A stretch of DNA of 64,000 nucleotides from Coprinus comatus (lineage: Eukaryota > Basidiomycota > Agaricomycetes > Agaricales > Agaricaceae). Positions 35,838-46,406 of this stretch are shown piece after piece. The stretch lies in NCBI GenBank assembly GCA_034638255.1, contig JAWPGT010000029.1, forward strand, positions 124,001 to 188,000, read 5' to 3'. Both the position numbers and the translations under genes were made by a program. Within the stretch, counting starts at the first letter, position 1, and each line of letters starts with the position of its first letter. The notes beneath the pieces were generated by a model. It was not told the origin of the DNA. It made no database searches and saw only the letters and a list, made by a program, of their open reading frames with translations.

Positions 35838-36606
35838 ATGTTTCCCATGGCTTTCAACGTCTTCCTATTAGCTGTTCTCTCAATTAGTGCCTACCACCAC
35901 TTCATCAAAGACTTTCTTGTCTTTTTACTTGGTGACAATCGCTCCCGCATCACGGAAAATAATTACCCGTACGTTATATCTCTTTCGCTACGCGTTAGGG
36001 GATGGACACGACTTGATTCTAATAATATACTAGTAGCGGTAGTAGTGTAAGAGTTGAAGCTGAAGTCGATGACCAACAAGATGAGGGCCAACAGGATGAG
36101 GATCGACCAATACAGGATAAGGACCAGCAAGATGAAGATCAACGAGTACAGGATGACCAGCAGGAAAGGCATTATTCAACTGATCCCACAACGTACGTCG
36201 TTTAAATATGCTTATACTAACTTTCCAATAATTTGAATAATAATTTAGGTCGAATCTGACTGACAATATGTCTGACATAGTTCCAATTTTATTTCAGGCG
36301 GTGTTAAACGACATCAAGGCTCGTAAACAGCAGGTTAATGACACTACTGATGCCCATTTTAGTGCTAGTTCCGGTGGTGCTGCTAAAGATTCTTCTATGG
36401 AAGAAACCACTGAGGACCCGGAAGACACAGATATTAAACTGACAAACAATTTACATTTTCACAGTTTAGGCAGTTCCATTTCAGGCTATTTAAATATTAA
36501 TGGTAATGGCGACTATGACGAAGATGATGTCGATGATGATGTTGATGATTCTTCTGAGGAATTGAATACGCATTTCTCACCGCCAGATGGTGCGACTATA
36601 CTATGA
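35838..36606 (+). CDS. Small membrane-anchored or secreted acidic protein, 215 aa
   Basis: Three exons assembled from splice sites: 35838-35968, 36034-36192 and 36249-36606, in phase; the second intron contains TACTAAC. Exon 1 encodes a hydrophobic N-terminus (MFPMAFNVFLLAVLSISAYH then FIKDFLVFLLG), a signal peptide or membrane anchor. Exon 2 is a run of Asp/Gln repeats (DDQQDEGQQDEDRP, DKDQQDEDQ). Exon 3 has one ordered segment (MSDIVPILFQAVLNDIKARK) and then a poly-Asp region (DYDEDDVDDDVDD). No domain recognised. The acidic repeats could bind calcium or basic partners, which is inference. The frame would be missed by single-exon searches, because no exon alone is long. Confidence 0.6.
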
Positions 36607-37299
36607 AACTCTGCCTTGTTTATCCCTCTTAATGATCGACTTTTAAAGAATCCCAAAATGAACTTCAAGTTGTCCGGGCAGTCCCTGTTGCGGATTCGGA
36701 TTCAATCTGGCAACGCAGGCGCAACCGTGATATGTATGGTCAACCGAAGTACGACTGGATGTTGTGAGGTAGGCCTTATTAGTAAATGTGGGTAGGTTTG
36801 AGAGATATTTTGAATCCACAACTCAACTTGAATCCCAACTCGAATCCACTCGCAATGAACCCTATTCGCTTTCTCTTTTTTTTTTTTTGTTCACAATAAT
36901 AATTTGTTATCGGTTTAATTATATGAGCTCGTAATCTTCAGTAGTATGCAACAGGAAATGTAGAAAGTAGAGTAGCTTTACTACAATTACTTAGATGAGA
37001 TAGAACGTACTATACATACATTACAATTCTGGTATTTTTTTTTTTCAATCCTTCGTTTTGTTTACACTATATACGATTCAAATATTCGCTATTCAAATAT
37101 TCAATATCAATCTTCGAGATGTCAATAGTTATATATATATTACATTGCACTTAAGTGTTCATGCGTCGCGTGAGTTACACTTATATCAGAAGTCCGTATT
37201 ATATGCAGTAGTACTACCGCAAATTTACTACACACCATCGTGCTTCAATATACTTCACAATAACAATACAGAACTTTAACCCTTCAACGTCTTCAACCC
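36607..37299. other. Intergenic, AT-rich
   Basis: 3' flanks of the gene at 35838 and of the small minus-strand gene at 37300. No gene seen; several poly-T tracts. Confidence 0.35.
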
Positions 37300-37506
37300 T
37301 CAACATGAGCTAAAATTCCCATTCCCGTTCCCACTCAAATTCAAATTTAAATTAGCCAGCTCCTCCACCTGAGGAGGAGTCAAAGGAGGTCCTTGAGACC
37401 AATCCACATCATATCCCAAACATTCCTTTAATAACATGAATAGTACCAAGAGAACGTATGTTATGTATTTTAGAAGGGTTTTGATTGTTTCGAGGGTTGT
37501 TGTCAT
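37300..37506 (-). CDS. 68-aa single-span protein with LLKECLGY motif
   Basis: Opens MTTTLETIKTLLKYITYVLL and contains LFMLLKECLGYDVDWSQGPP then LTPPQ, ending in an Asn/Gly tail. The N-terminal half is one hydrophobic helix, so a tail or signal-anchored membrane protein is likely. The helix and motif are closely matched by the plus-strand gene at 38507 (LVLWMLLKECLGYNVDW), so this is a short paralogue lacking the long Thr/Ser/Pro-rich tail. The frame is complete from ATG to stop without introns. Function unknown. Its conservation in two neighbouring genes is the best evidence that it is real. Confidence 0.6.
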   Translation of the reverse strand: MTTTLETIKTLLKYITYVLLVLFMLLKECLGYDVDWSQGPPLTPPQVEELANLNLNLSGNGNGNFSSC

Positions 37507-38506
37507 TACAGTTGGACTTCCAAGTTCCGGGGATACTGATATTGTATAGAGGAATGGGAATTGGGATTCGGGAGAAGGTATGTAAATGGGTATGTGAGTT
37601 TTCGGAGGGAGGTACAGGAGATCTGAGTATTGGATATTGAATATTGGATATAGATTCTGGAATGGGAAGTTGATGTTTTTTTGAAGTAGGGTTGGGTGGT
37701 TGACACTGACACTGACACTGACACGGTTGAATTAGAAGTGGAAGAGAGGTATTTATCGAAATGAATTCCAAACTTCGGTCTTTTTCGAAATTCTTTGACA
37801 CAAATGAATAAAGTGCAATACTATCATTCGTTAGACTAAGAATTTAACCTTTGTTTCTTTTTTTTTTTCCTCAACGCAATACTTGACATGGATGATCTGT
37901 TATTGGCTCCTTCTGTCAGATCCTGTTACTTGATTTAGGAGGTAGCAAACTTAGAGCTTCAACGCTCCTGAATTACAACTTGAATAGTAAGAATTCTTAC
38001 ATGATACTACTCGGTATGTATTTGAAAGTCGGGAATAACGAAAGAAAGCAAAACCAAAAGAAAATAAATAGAAAACTAAAGGAAAAAGACATCCCGCCAA
38101 CTTCTTATAAATACCTTCTTCCTTAAGGGGCACATCCGACAGCAACTAGAGCAGTAGTTCCAATAAGAATGGCACGTTGTATTCTCCGAAACATAGTCTT
38201 GTGCACGTTGAAGCATTGAAGAGGACGAAGCCGGCCGCGGATGAGTAAAATGAATTCCCTCTCAAAATCGTGGGAATCGTGTCGTAATTTTAATTTAGGC
38301 TACATAGCCCCTATCTCATTCTTCTCACTCAACAGCAAAACTACTCTTTTGATGGATTTGTATTCGGACTGGAAGGCTATACCACTCGAACATTTGGAGC
38401 TACTTGTTTTCTGTCAGCCAGTGGTTAGCCCTCATGACTACTTAACTCTCTGCGGGCGCACTGCAAAATTTCCCCCAGGTTTCTTCCTTCCTTCACGGCG
38501 ACAACT
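37507..38506. other. Intergenic, holds copy A of a duplicated segment
   Basis: Upstream region of both LLKECLGY genes, which point away from each other. No further gene seen. A segment at about 37955-38125 recurs downstream of the second gene. Confidence 0.4.
37955..38125. repeat. Diverged duplicated segment, copy A
   Basis: Shares with copy B (about 40700-40860), in the same orientation, a series of blocks: CAACG(C/T)TCCTGA, ACTTGAATA-type block, GTA(C)T(A)CTAC.GGTATGTATTT, and CATCCC..CTAACTTCTTATAA-type block. The spacing is similar. The two copies bracket the second LLKECLGY gene. Probably an old duplicated flank. Confidence 0.55.
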
Positions 38507-40357
38507 ATGGGCATCGGACACAACATCTATACTTGCTTCGCCTATATATTCTATCTATTCCTCGTTCTTTGGATGCTACTTAAGGAATGTCTTGGCTACA
38601 ACGTTGATTGGACACAAACTCCTCCTTTAACCCCTCTTCAGAAGAAACAGAAAAAGGAACAAGCAGAAGCTCAGACTCCGACCTCGACTAGTACGACTTC
38701 AACCCATGTTAAGAAGAAGATCGACAAAAACATGATTCGACGCGTTGATGTTTCCGAATTGTTTACCAATAAGGGTAAGGAGGAGGAGAAGGAGAAAGAT
38801 TTGGAGGCTGGTACTGCTTCTGGGTCTGGGTCGGGATCCGCCTCTATTGATGATTCACCTTCCTCTTCCTCACCTACTTCCCCTACACCTCATATCCATA
38901 TCAATACCGGCTCAACTACTACCCACAAGTCCAAAGCTACGGTTACTCGCGAGACAAATCCTGTTTTACCTCTTTTTTATATCACCTCACCCCCTCTCGA
39001 ACCCGAAACTCCCGAAACGATTTATGAAGCCAAACCTCGTCATTTATACTCTCCAATCCTCTATACCCCTATCACACCCACTGTTTATTCTGCTATTACT
39101 CCCACCACTCCTAAGGCTACTACGACTCCTACGATTACTGCTCCTGCTGCAACTATTATTACGATTGATACTGCCCCAACTCCGGGCTCTCCGGCTGGTA
39201 AAGCTAGCATCAGTATAACAACAACAGATATGGACGTTAGTCTTACTTCGCAAGCTATTGAAGAAGGAATTCATGGACCGGATGATGAATTTCAATGTTC
39301 TTATAATTATCAACAATTTCAATATCAACTTCAAACTCCTCCTATTCCAATTTCAGTTGAACGCGCTATAGCGACGGTAGCCATCACGAGTCCAATAGAT
39401 GATAATCGATTTTCATTCGTTCAAAGGATTTCGTATGTAGAGAATAAAGGTATGTTTGAACAACCTCACATTCATACCTTATACTTCCTTCGTTTTTCTA
39501 CTCCCCCCTGTTTCTTTTTTAACACTCACTCCGTTCTCATTATTCCTTTTATGCATTTGTTACTTTATGCTCGTCACTATAGGATTCCGATTCCCAACAA
39601 CTCCACCTTCCTACATTTCCACCCCTCTTCCCATTCCAAACCTTTCATCCAACCCTCCTCACGATATTACACTTCAACTTCAATCACCAGAATTCTCAAA
39701 CTCTCCACTTTCACTCTCTCCATCACCTCATACTACACCTATAACACCAACACCTTTAAGTCCTTTCCCACTACCTATTCTTTCAATTGGGAAGTGTTCT
39801 GGTTCTAATTCTAGTTCGAGGTCGGGTGAGGGTGAAGGCCAAGGTGAGAAAATGAAGGGGAAGCAGACGAATTAAATTCATCTTATTCCAACTCCAACGC
39901 CAACTCCAACTCTACATCCTCACATTCCCATTATTCCTCTCACTCCAACTCAAATACAAGCATACAAATCTATGCGAATCCAGCAGACGAAGATATTCCT
40001 ATTAGATTAGTAAAATTACCGGAATGGAGGTGGAATTCGAGTTCTTGTAGTAGAAGAGTAAGTGGGAAGATGAGAGTTTTTGGCGTTGATATTTTTGATG
40101 ATATCGAGAATGGGGAGGGTGGGATCAATGATTTAAATTTGAATCTGGATTTGGATTTGGAGAAAGGTTTAGGTTTCGGCGTTGATGTTGGTACTGGTTC
40201 TGGTGCTGATCTTGGCAATAAGGCTCTTGGTTTCAGATTTTGGAATCGTAAATCAGACGAGAAGGCACTTTGCAAGGACGAGGAAGACCATGACGACGCC
40301 GATGAAGACTTTTTTGATATGATTATTAGAATGAGGTTGTACGATGGTGCTATTTGA
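38507..40357 (+). CDS. Membrane-anchored Thr/Ser/Pro-rich protein, LLKECLGY paralogue
   Basis: Three exons: 38507-39449, 39583-39825 and 39867-40357, in phase, with a 133-nt and a 41-nt intron (GTGAGG to AGCAG). Without the 41-nt intron the frame ends at 39875, so the second intron is my inference from the long open frame beyond it. The N-terminus (MGIGHNIYTCFAYIFYLF, then WMLLKECLGYNVDW) is one hydrophobic helix plus the motif shared with the gene at 37300. The middle is Ser/Thr/Pro-rich with SGSGSGSAS and repeated TPT elements. The C-terminal exon has an ordered block (DIPIRLVKLPEWRWNSSS) followed by acidic DEEDHDDADEDFFDM. Probably a membrane-tethered protein with a long cytosolic or extracellular disordered region. 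Function unknown. Confidence 0.65.
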
Positions 40358-41008
40358 AGTTTAAACTTGTTTTGTTTTTGTTCCTTTTTTTCTCTTTGGT
40401 CGTTATTCAAGGTTTTAATTGGTCATCATGTAGTATCATACATAGCATGTAGGGTCTTTTTTTTTGCATTTTTCCGGTTGTACTTGTCACTGTCAGTTGT
40501 ATTTTTTTGTTCTTTTCTGTCCTTGTTATCACCTTCATTATTAGCACAATAAGAATGTAGCCATTCCTTGGTCAGTAAAAACTTGTTCGCTTAGCACTAC
40601 CCAATATCTATACCTCCTGTTTCGAATCTTCATCGATCAACCAGGAGCGCATGCTTCAAGTTGTAATGATGTAAACAGATACAAAGGTTCAACGTTCCTG
40701 ATTATCAACTTGTTGTAAAGTAACATGCTTGAATAATAAGAATCCTTGCATAGTACTACCGGGTATGTATTTAAAAACTTTGAAAATGAAAAGAAAACTA
40801 AATAAAGTATAAAAAAGAAACTAAAACATCCCACTCTAACTTCTTATAATAAAGAAGCCTACAGTACTAACCATACTAAAAACCCTTTTCAAAAAAAAAA
40901 AAGCAACGAAAAACCATAATCATAACCTCCATCCAAACAACAACCAAAAGAAAAGAACAACCAAAAAAAAAGTCATTCAAAACCCCAGTCCCCATGTACT
41001 TCAACCAC
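40358..41008. other. Convergent intergenic region with duplicated segment copy B
   Basis: 3' flanks of the LLKECLGY paralogue and the TPR gene. Copy B of the duplicated segment lies at about 40700-40860. No gene seen. Confidence 0.4.
40700..40860. repeat. Diverged duplicated segment, copy B
   Basis: Direct-orientation counterpart of the segment at 37955-38125. The best matching blocks are TTCAACGTTCCTGATTA, GTAC.ACCGGGTATGTATTT and AACATCCCAC...AACTTCTTATAA. Confidence 0.55.
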
Positions 41009-44000
41009 TCAAATACACCAACCAACCGCAGCTCCAACTTCTCTAACACCTCTCCCTTCAACCAATTCCAAAGCTCTTCCAAGTGCCTCTCTCTCTTTAT
41101 CTTTCCTTCCTTGTAATCCAAACGCTTTACCCAAAAAGAACCAAGCTTCAGGAACATCCCAACCTCTACCTTTAGTCAAATGTGTCAATAAACCCGCAGC
41201 CAAATCCACGTTTTGAAGTCCCGGTTCCGGTTTTCCTTTTTGACTGAATTTGGTATTGGTGTTTGTACTTTGATCATTATGATGATGATGATAGGAAGTT
41301 GAAGGTGTTCGGATTGTTGGAGGTATATTGTTTGATGAGGATGTACTAGTCGTTTCGATATTGATATTGATATTGACGTCGTTTTCTTGTTCATGTGAGG
41401 TGGGAGAGGATGATTGTGGATGTGAAGAGGATGTGGTATTATTACTTGTCGTAGTTGATGATGGAGTCAGATATAATCTACTCAAATGAATAGTAGCAGC
41501 AACATCATCTGTATCAATGAATAATGCTTTTTGGAAAGCATCAATAGCGTGTTGAGTTTGTCCTTCAGCAAGGTAATACAAGCCCAACTTGTAAAAGAAA
41601 AAAAAACACGCAAATCGTCAACATCACCATACTGTTTTGAAAACATACAGAAAGAAAAAAAACATACCTGTACCCAAACAGCTGGATTTCCTTCATCTCT
41701 AACTTCAGCTTCCTGAATAGCGCCTTTAGTTTGTTCAATCTTTCCTAACCTCCTAAACGTAGCAGCACTCATTAACCACAAATCACTCAACAGCTTATTT
41801 TCCCTAGCTTGTCTAGCATTCATTTTCATTTCTTGTTGGGAAGGTAACGAAGGTGGTGGAGGTGGTGGAGGTGGTGGTGGTAAAGGAGGTGAAGAATCAT
41901 TCAAAGCTCTATCATTATTGAAATGACGTCTTGAATGAATAGAAGAAGCTTGATATGTAGCTTTTCTTATCACATCATGGAAATCGGCTTTATTTGAAAA
42001 GAAAAAAAAGTTAGAAAATTTACGTCAAGTGGAAATGGAATAGGAGACACATACCAGGTGATGAATTAGTTCTCCTCAATCCATTACGACGATGTTTAAC
42101 AACTCCATGTCCAATCTTCATTTTTCTCGAAACAGCAGAAATCCCAGCACGTCCCTTATGTACTCTATCCTTCAACATCTGTTGTACCTTCTTACTCTTC
42201 GAAGTATCTCTATCAATCGAACTTGATCTTTTCCCTCCTCCCGTACTCCCACTTCCTACCCCATTAACCCTTCCATCTTCTCTAATACTACCCACTTCCG
42301 AACCAATACCAATACTACGTTGTTCCAAAGATGAAATCGAAGGTACAGTAACTGGCGATCCATTACGATTTTGATGATGTGAGAAAGTATCAATATCAGG
42401 TGTGGCAGGTGAAATCGTAATTGGAACGGGTGTGAGTATAGTTTGGGTTTGACTGAGACTCCGAGTATGTCCTTGTTGAGAAGTTTGATCTTGTTCAACT
42501 TGAACTTTTTCTTGTATATTCCCAGCATCGCCTTTCTCTTTCTCTTTCCCCTTCTCCTTCGTTTTATCCTTCTCTCCCTCTTTTTCATTTACTCGACTTT
42601 GATTTTGATTTTGAGCGCCACCGAATTTTTCTTTTTCCACTCCATTACTCTTAGCGTTAACATTAGCATGCACTCCCAAATTATTCAAAATAGCACCAGG
42701 ACCAGAGCTTTCTAAAGAAATCCTAACAGAATGAGAATCTATAAATCACAAAACACAATTTTCGTCAGAATCAACATTTGGAAAAAAAAAAAAACACGTA
42801 CGATCAGATGAACCAACCTCCCTCTCCTTCTCCTTTCTATTCCTATCAGCAATCCAAGCAAACACTTCAACCCATTTCTCTTCAGCACCTTCAGGTCCTT
42901 CCAAAACTTCAACAAGTGCCGTTAAAGTCATTCTCAACTGTAACCCATATTCATATATTTCTCTTCTAGAAGGTGGAGTTTTTTCGAGTATGGATCTTAA
43001 TAATCCGGATTTTGATGCTGGTGGTATTGTTCTTGGTTGTGTTTGTGTTTGTGTTTGGTTTTGGTTTTGGTTTTGGTTTTGAGTTGAGGAATTAGGTAAA
43101 GATGTGGATGGAGGAAGAACGTATGCTGGACTTGGATATGCTAAACAAATTCCTGTTCCTGCTCCTGTTGAAGTTGATGTTCCGTTGATAATTGTGGGCT
43201 GAGATTTAGATTTAGGTTTAGGCTTCGGCGTTAATGTTGGAGTCGGTACATCTTCATCCCCATTCCCATTCTCGTTCTGATTAACAACAACAATCAATAC
43301 CGTACCTTCATCATCCTCATCCTCTTCCATTTTCACTACTTTTTGACCTTGACCTTGACCTTGACCTTGGACTCCCTCATTATCATTCTCACTCTCACCC
43401 TCACCTTCCTCATCCTCCTCACCACCACCATCATCACCAAAAACTTCCAAATCCAACTCCGCACCTCTCTCCAAAACCTCTTTAGCATCCTTCCATTTCT
43501 CTTGACAACTCAACAATAACCCTAATAAATGCCAATACCTAATTTCTTTAGGATCTCCTTCTAAAGCTAAAGCAGCACATTCAATTGCTTTTGTTATATC
43601 TCTTTTTCTTTCTTTTTCTCTTCCTCTTTCTCCTTCTTCGCTTTGACTTTCGTTTTCAAGTCCTTCACCTTCACCTTCACCTTCTAATCCATGCATACTT
43701 CCTGAGAATCTCTTCCCATTCCTGTTCCCATTCACATTCCCATTATTTTCACTTCCATCACCGAAACCGGACGTAGGAGAAGGTACAAAACATTTTGAAG
43801 CAATAAAAGGAGAAAAAGAAGGTCTACTAAATGATAAAGCAAGATGATAATAAGCTGAAGAAGTTGGCCAAATATTGATAGATTGGATTAATAATTCATG
43901 AGATTTGGTTAATCTTGTTGGTCGAGTATATGGATCTTCTTCTATACATCAAAAAAAAAAAAAAAAAAAATGATGAGGAGGGAACGAAATGAATGGAAAT

Positions 44001-46261
44001 GAATGGAAGACAAAAAAAAAAAAACATACCTCTTAAACCCATAACAGAATTCCAAATCCCTTCAGCCAACAATAAACTAGCAACTAACAATTTATCATTC
44101 CAATCCAACCTCAATCTCGCTTTTTCAAATAACGTTTCAGCATATTTCAAATCATCCAATATTTCCACTTCTCCCCCTCCTCCTCCTCCCTCCAACTCCA
44201 CCTCCACCTCCACTTCTTGTTGATGCGCCAACGCCTACTCCTTTGGTAAAATTCCCATTACCCAATGATGAATATGAAGATACCAAAGAACCATTAATAT
44301 CAACCGCATCTTTACAAATCATTCTAACACCCCAAATTAACATTTCAACCCAATTTTTATCTTCATCTATATCTTCAATCAATCCTCCTTCTCCTCCTCC
44401 ATTACCTTTACCTTTACCTTTACCAATGTTATTTCCACCACCACCACCACCACCACTTCCACCACCAATACCATCACCATCACCAACGTTAACACTACCA
44501 ACACCTTTTTCACTAGCTTCAAAAGCCTTTCCCACAATCTGAACATAGAGTTTCAAACTCTTCTTTGATAGATTTAATTGATCCGATAATTGAAATAAAC
44601 GTGTCATATGTCGATAAATTCTTGGTGAATTGAATGTAAGTCTTGTTGCCCACCATAGGATCTATAATTATATATTATTTAGTTAGTGTAAAGAGTTTGA
44701 GAGAGAAGTATGAATTAAATTAAATTAAATTAAAATAAAACGAAAAAAGAGGAGAAAAAACTTACATCAATAACCCAACCAACAAATTCCCCAACACAAC
44801 CACAACATTCCCAAATCCCAACACAAAGATCAACAAACTCTTCAACTCTAACATTCCTTTCTCCAGCTTTAGGAAACGTAGTACAATAACTTAGAATTGC
44901 TTGATAATCTTGGATTAAGGAACGAGATTGTTGGAACCATGTTGGTGTTTCTTGGTTTCGGTTTTTTAGTTTTGATGAAAGTGAAAGTGATTGGGATTGA
45001 GAATGAGATGTAGATTGGGATGTTGTTTTTGTATGTGTTTTAGTTTGAGTTATAATGGTAGGAATTAAAGAAGGTGAAGATGATAAAATACGATAACGTA
45101 AAATGAATGCTCGTAGGTATATTGTTGAAATTGTTGATCGATGTGCTGTTCGAAATGTTGATGGCCATGAAGTACTGAACGTCATATAATGGTGTAACCA
45201 TTTCCATAACGATACAATATTAGAAGGGTTGGAGTTGGAGTTGGGGTTGGAAGAATCGTCTTCATCACCATCGAAATGAACATCACAAATCTGAGAACTC
45301 AATGCAACTGCTCTCCAAATCAACCTTTCAACCCATCTCCAAACTTCTCTCAACTGTAAAAATGGTGTGAAATCGAGTTTTCCGGTTGTTTGAAATGTTG
45401 AGTTTGAGGAAATTGTGAATTCGGATGTTAAGATTAAGAAGAGTGGGAGTGAGGTTGTGTAGATTTGAAGTGCTCTATGAGGTTCTGTTGGGTATAGTTT
45501 TTCACATGACATTCCTAAATACGTCATTAGCGCGTGGTGAAGACTTAGTAGGGATGGACGTACCTTGTAAACAAATACTACGAAAAGTTTCAGCCATAGC
45601 CCAACCACGACCATCTCTAATTTCTGGCACAGTAGTATCGATAATAGTGGCAGTAGTAAAACTAGCTGCAATTGAAGCAACGGAAGTTTCGCCTCTTGAG
45701 CCAGGAACTAGTAGCGATGGATTTGCTGAGCGGGAAATGGAAGGGATATGGTTTTGAATGAGTAGAATATCCTGTACTCTTGATACATGTTCAATGCAAT
45801 CTTGAGGTTTATTGAGTGCATACGCGTAATAGGCCAACAGAAAGTTCAATGACTGCCATCAAAATTAATCATATGCAACATTCCGGTTGTCACAGACTTA
45901 CATTCGAGTTATTCGTTTCCATTCCCTTCAGCATCTCGTACGTAGCCAAAGTTTCTTCATAACCGTCCATCTCCAACGAACATTCCATACCAATGTCCAA
46001 CGGAGGTTCGACTAAATTCCCAACGACATCTTCGTCCTCCACGTCTGTTGAGAGTAAATGGGCCAAGAGTTGGGTATAGGAAGCGATATCAGCCAGGTCT
46101 TTATATCCTTTGCAATGTTTATTAAACTTTCGTAAAAGTTCCTTCCAAGGCAAAGCAGCTCCATTCTGAGCCTTTGCAGGGATTGAAGAACGCCAATGGC
46201 CAGCTGTAAGAGCAGCTCTGAGCTGAGACCAATAATGTCTTTCTTTTATAGAAACAGACAT
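41009..46261 (-). CDS. YPP1: Ypp1/TTC7-family TPR protein (PI4-kinase complex scaffold)
   Basis: Multi-exon gene from ATG at 46261 (MSVSIKERHYWSQLRAALTAG) to a stop at 41009. The N-terminus (LADIASYTQLLAHLLSTDVE) and helical repeats run the whole length. The C-terminal exons hold clear TPR units (NKLLSDLWLMSAATFRRLGK; NPAVWVQ then LGLYYLAEGQTQHAIDAFQK; ALFIDTDDVAATIHLSRLYL; PEAWFFLGKAFGLQGRKDKE). Members of this family (yeast Ypp1, animal TTC7) link the Stt4/PI4KA kinase and Efr3 at the plasma membrane. Introns of about 50-90 nt separate exons near 45840, 45530, 44740, 44220, 43940, 42740, 42050 and 41630. Long low-complexity inserts (Gly, Gln, Glu and Pro runs) interrupt the repeats. The layout suits Ypp1, but orthology needs an alignment. 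Shares a 145-bp divergent promoter with DPH2. Confidence 0.75.
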
Positions 46262-46406
46262 TGTCACACAGCTGCTGCACAGTCCAAAGCATATACCGTT
46301 GCAGATCGACGTTTTGGTGACGGTCAGAGAGTGTTGAGTACACGGTCACACCCCATGTCACACATTATTATTTTGGTTTTTGATTGATTTTGGAAAATCA
46401 CAAGTC
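46262..46406. promoter_or_regulatory. Compact divergent promoter between the TPR gene and DPH2
   Basis: Only 145 bp separate the two start codons. The interval lacks an obvious TATA box on either side and contains ACGGTCAGAGAGTG-type mixed sequence. Both genes are likely housekeeping, so one nucleosome-free region could serve both. Confidence 0.5.

Noticed and set aside
39450..39875. Ending the LLKECLGY paralogue at the stop at 39875
   Set aside because: The frame beyond stays open and protein-like to 40357, and a 41-nt GTGAGG..CAG intron joins it in phase.
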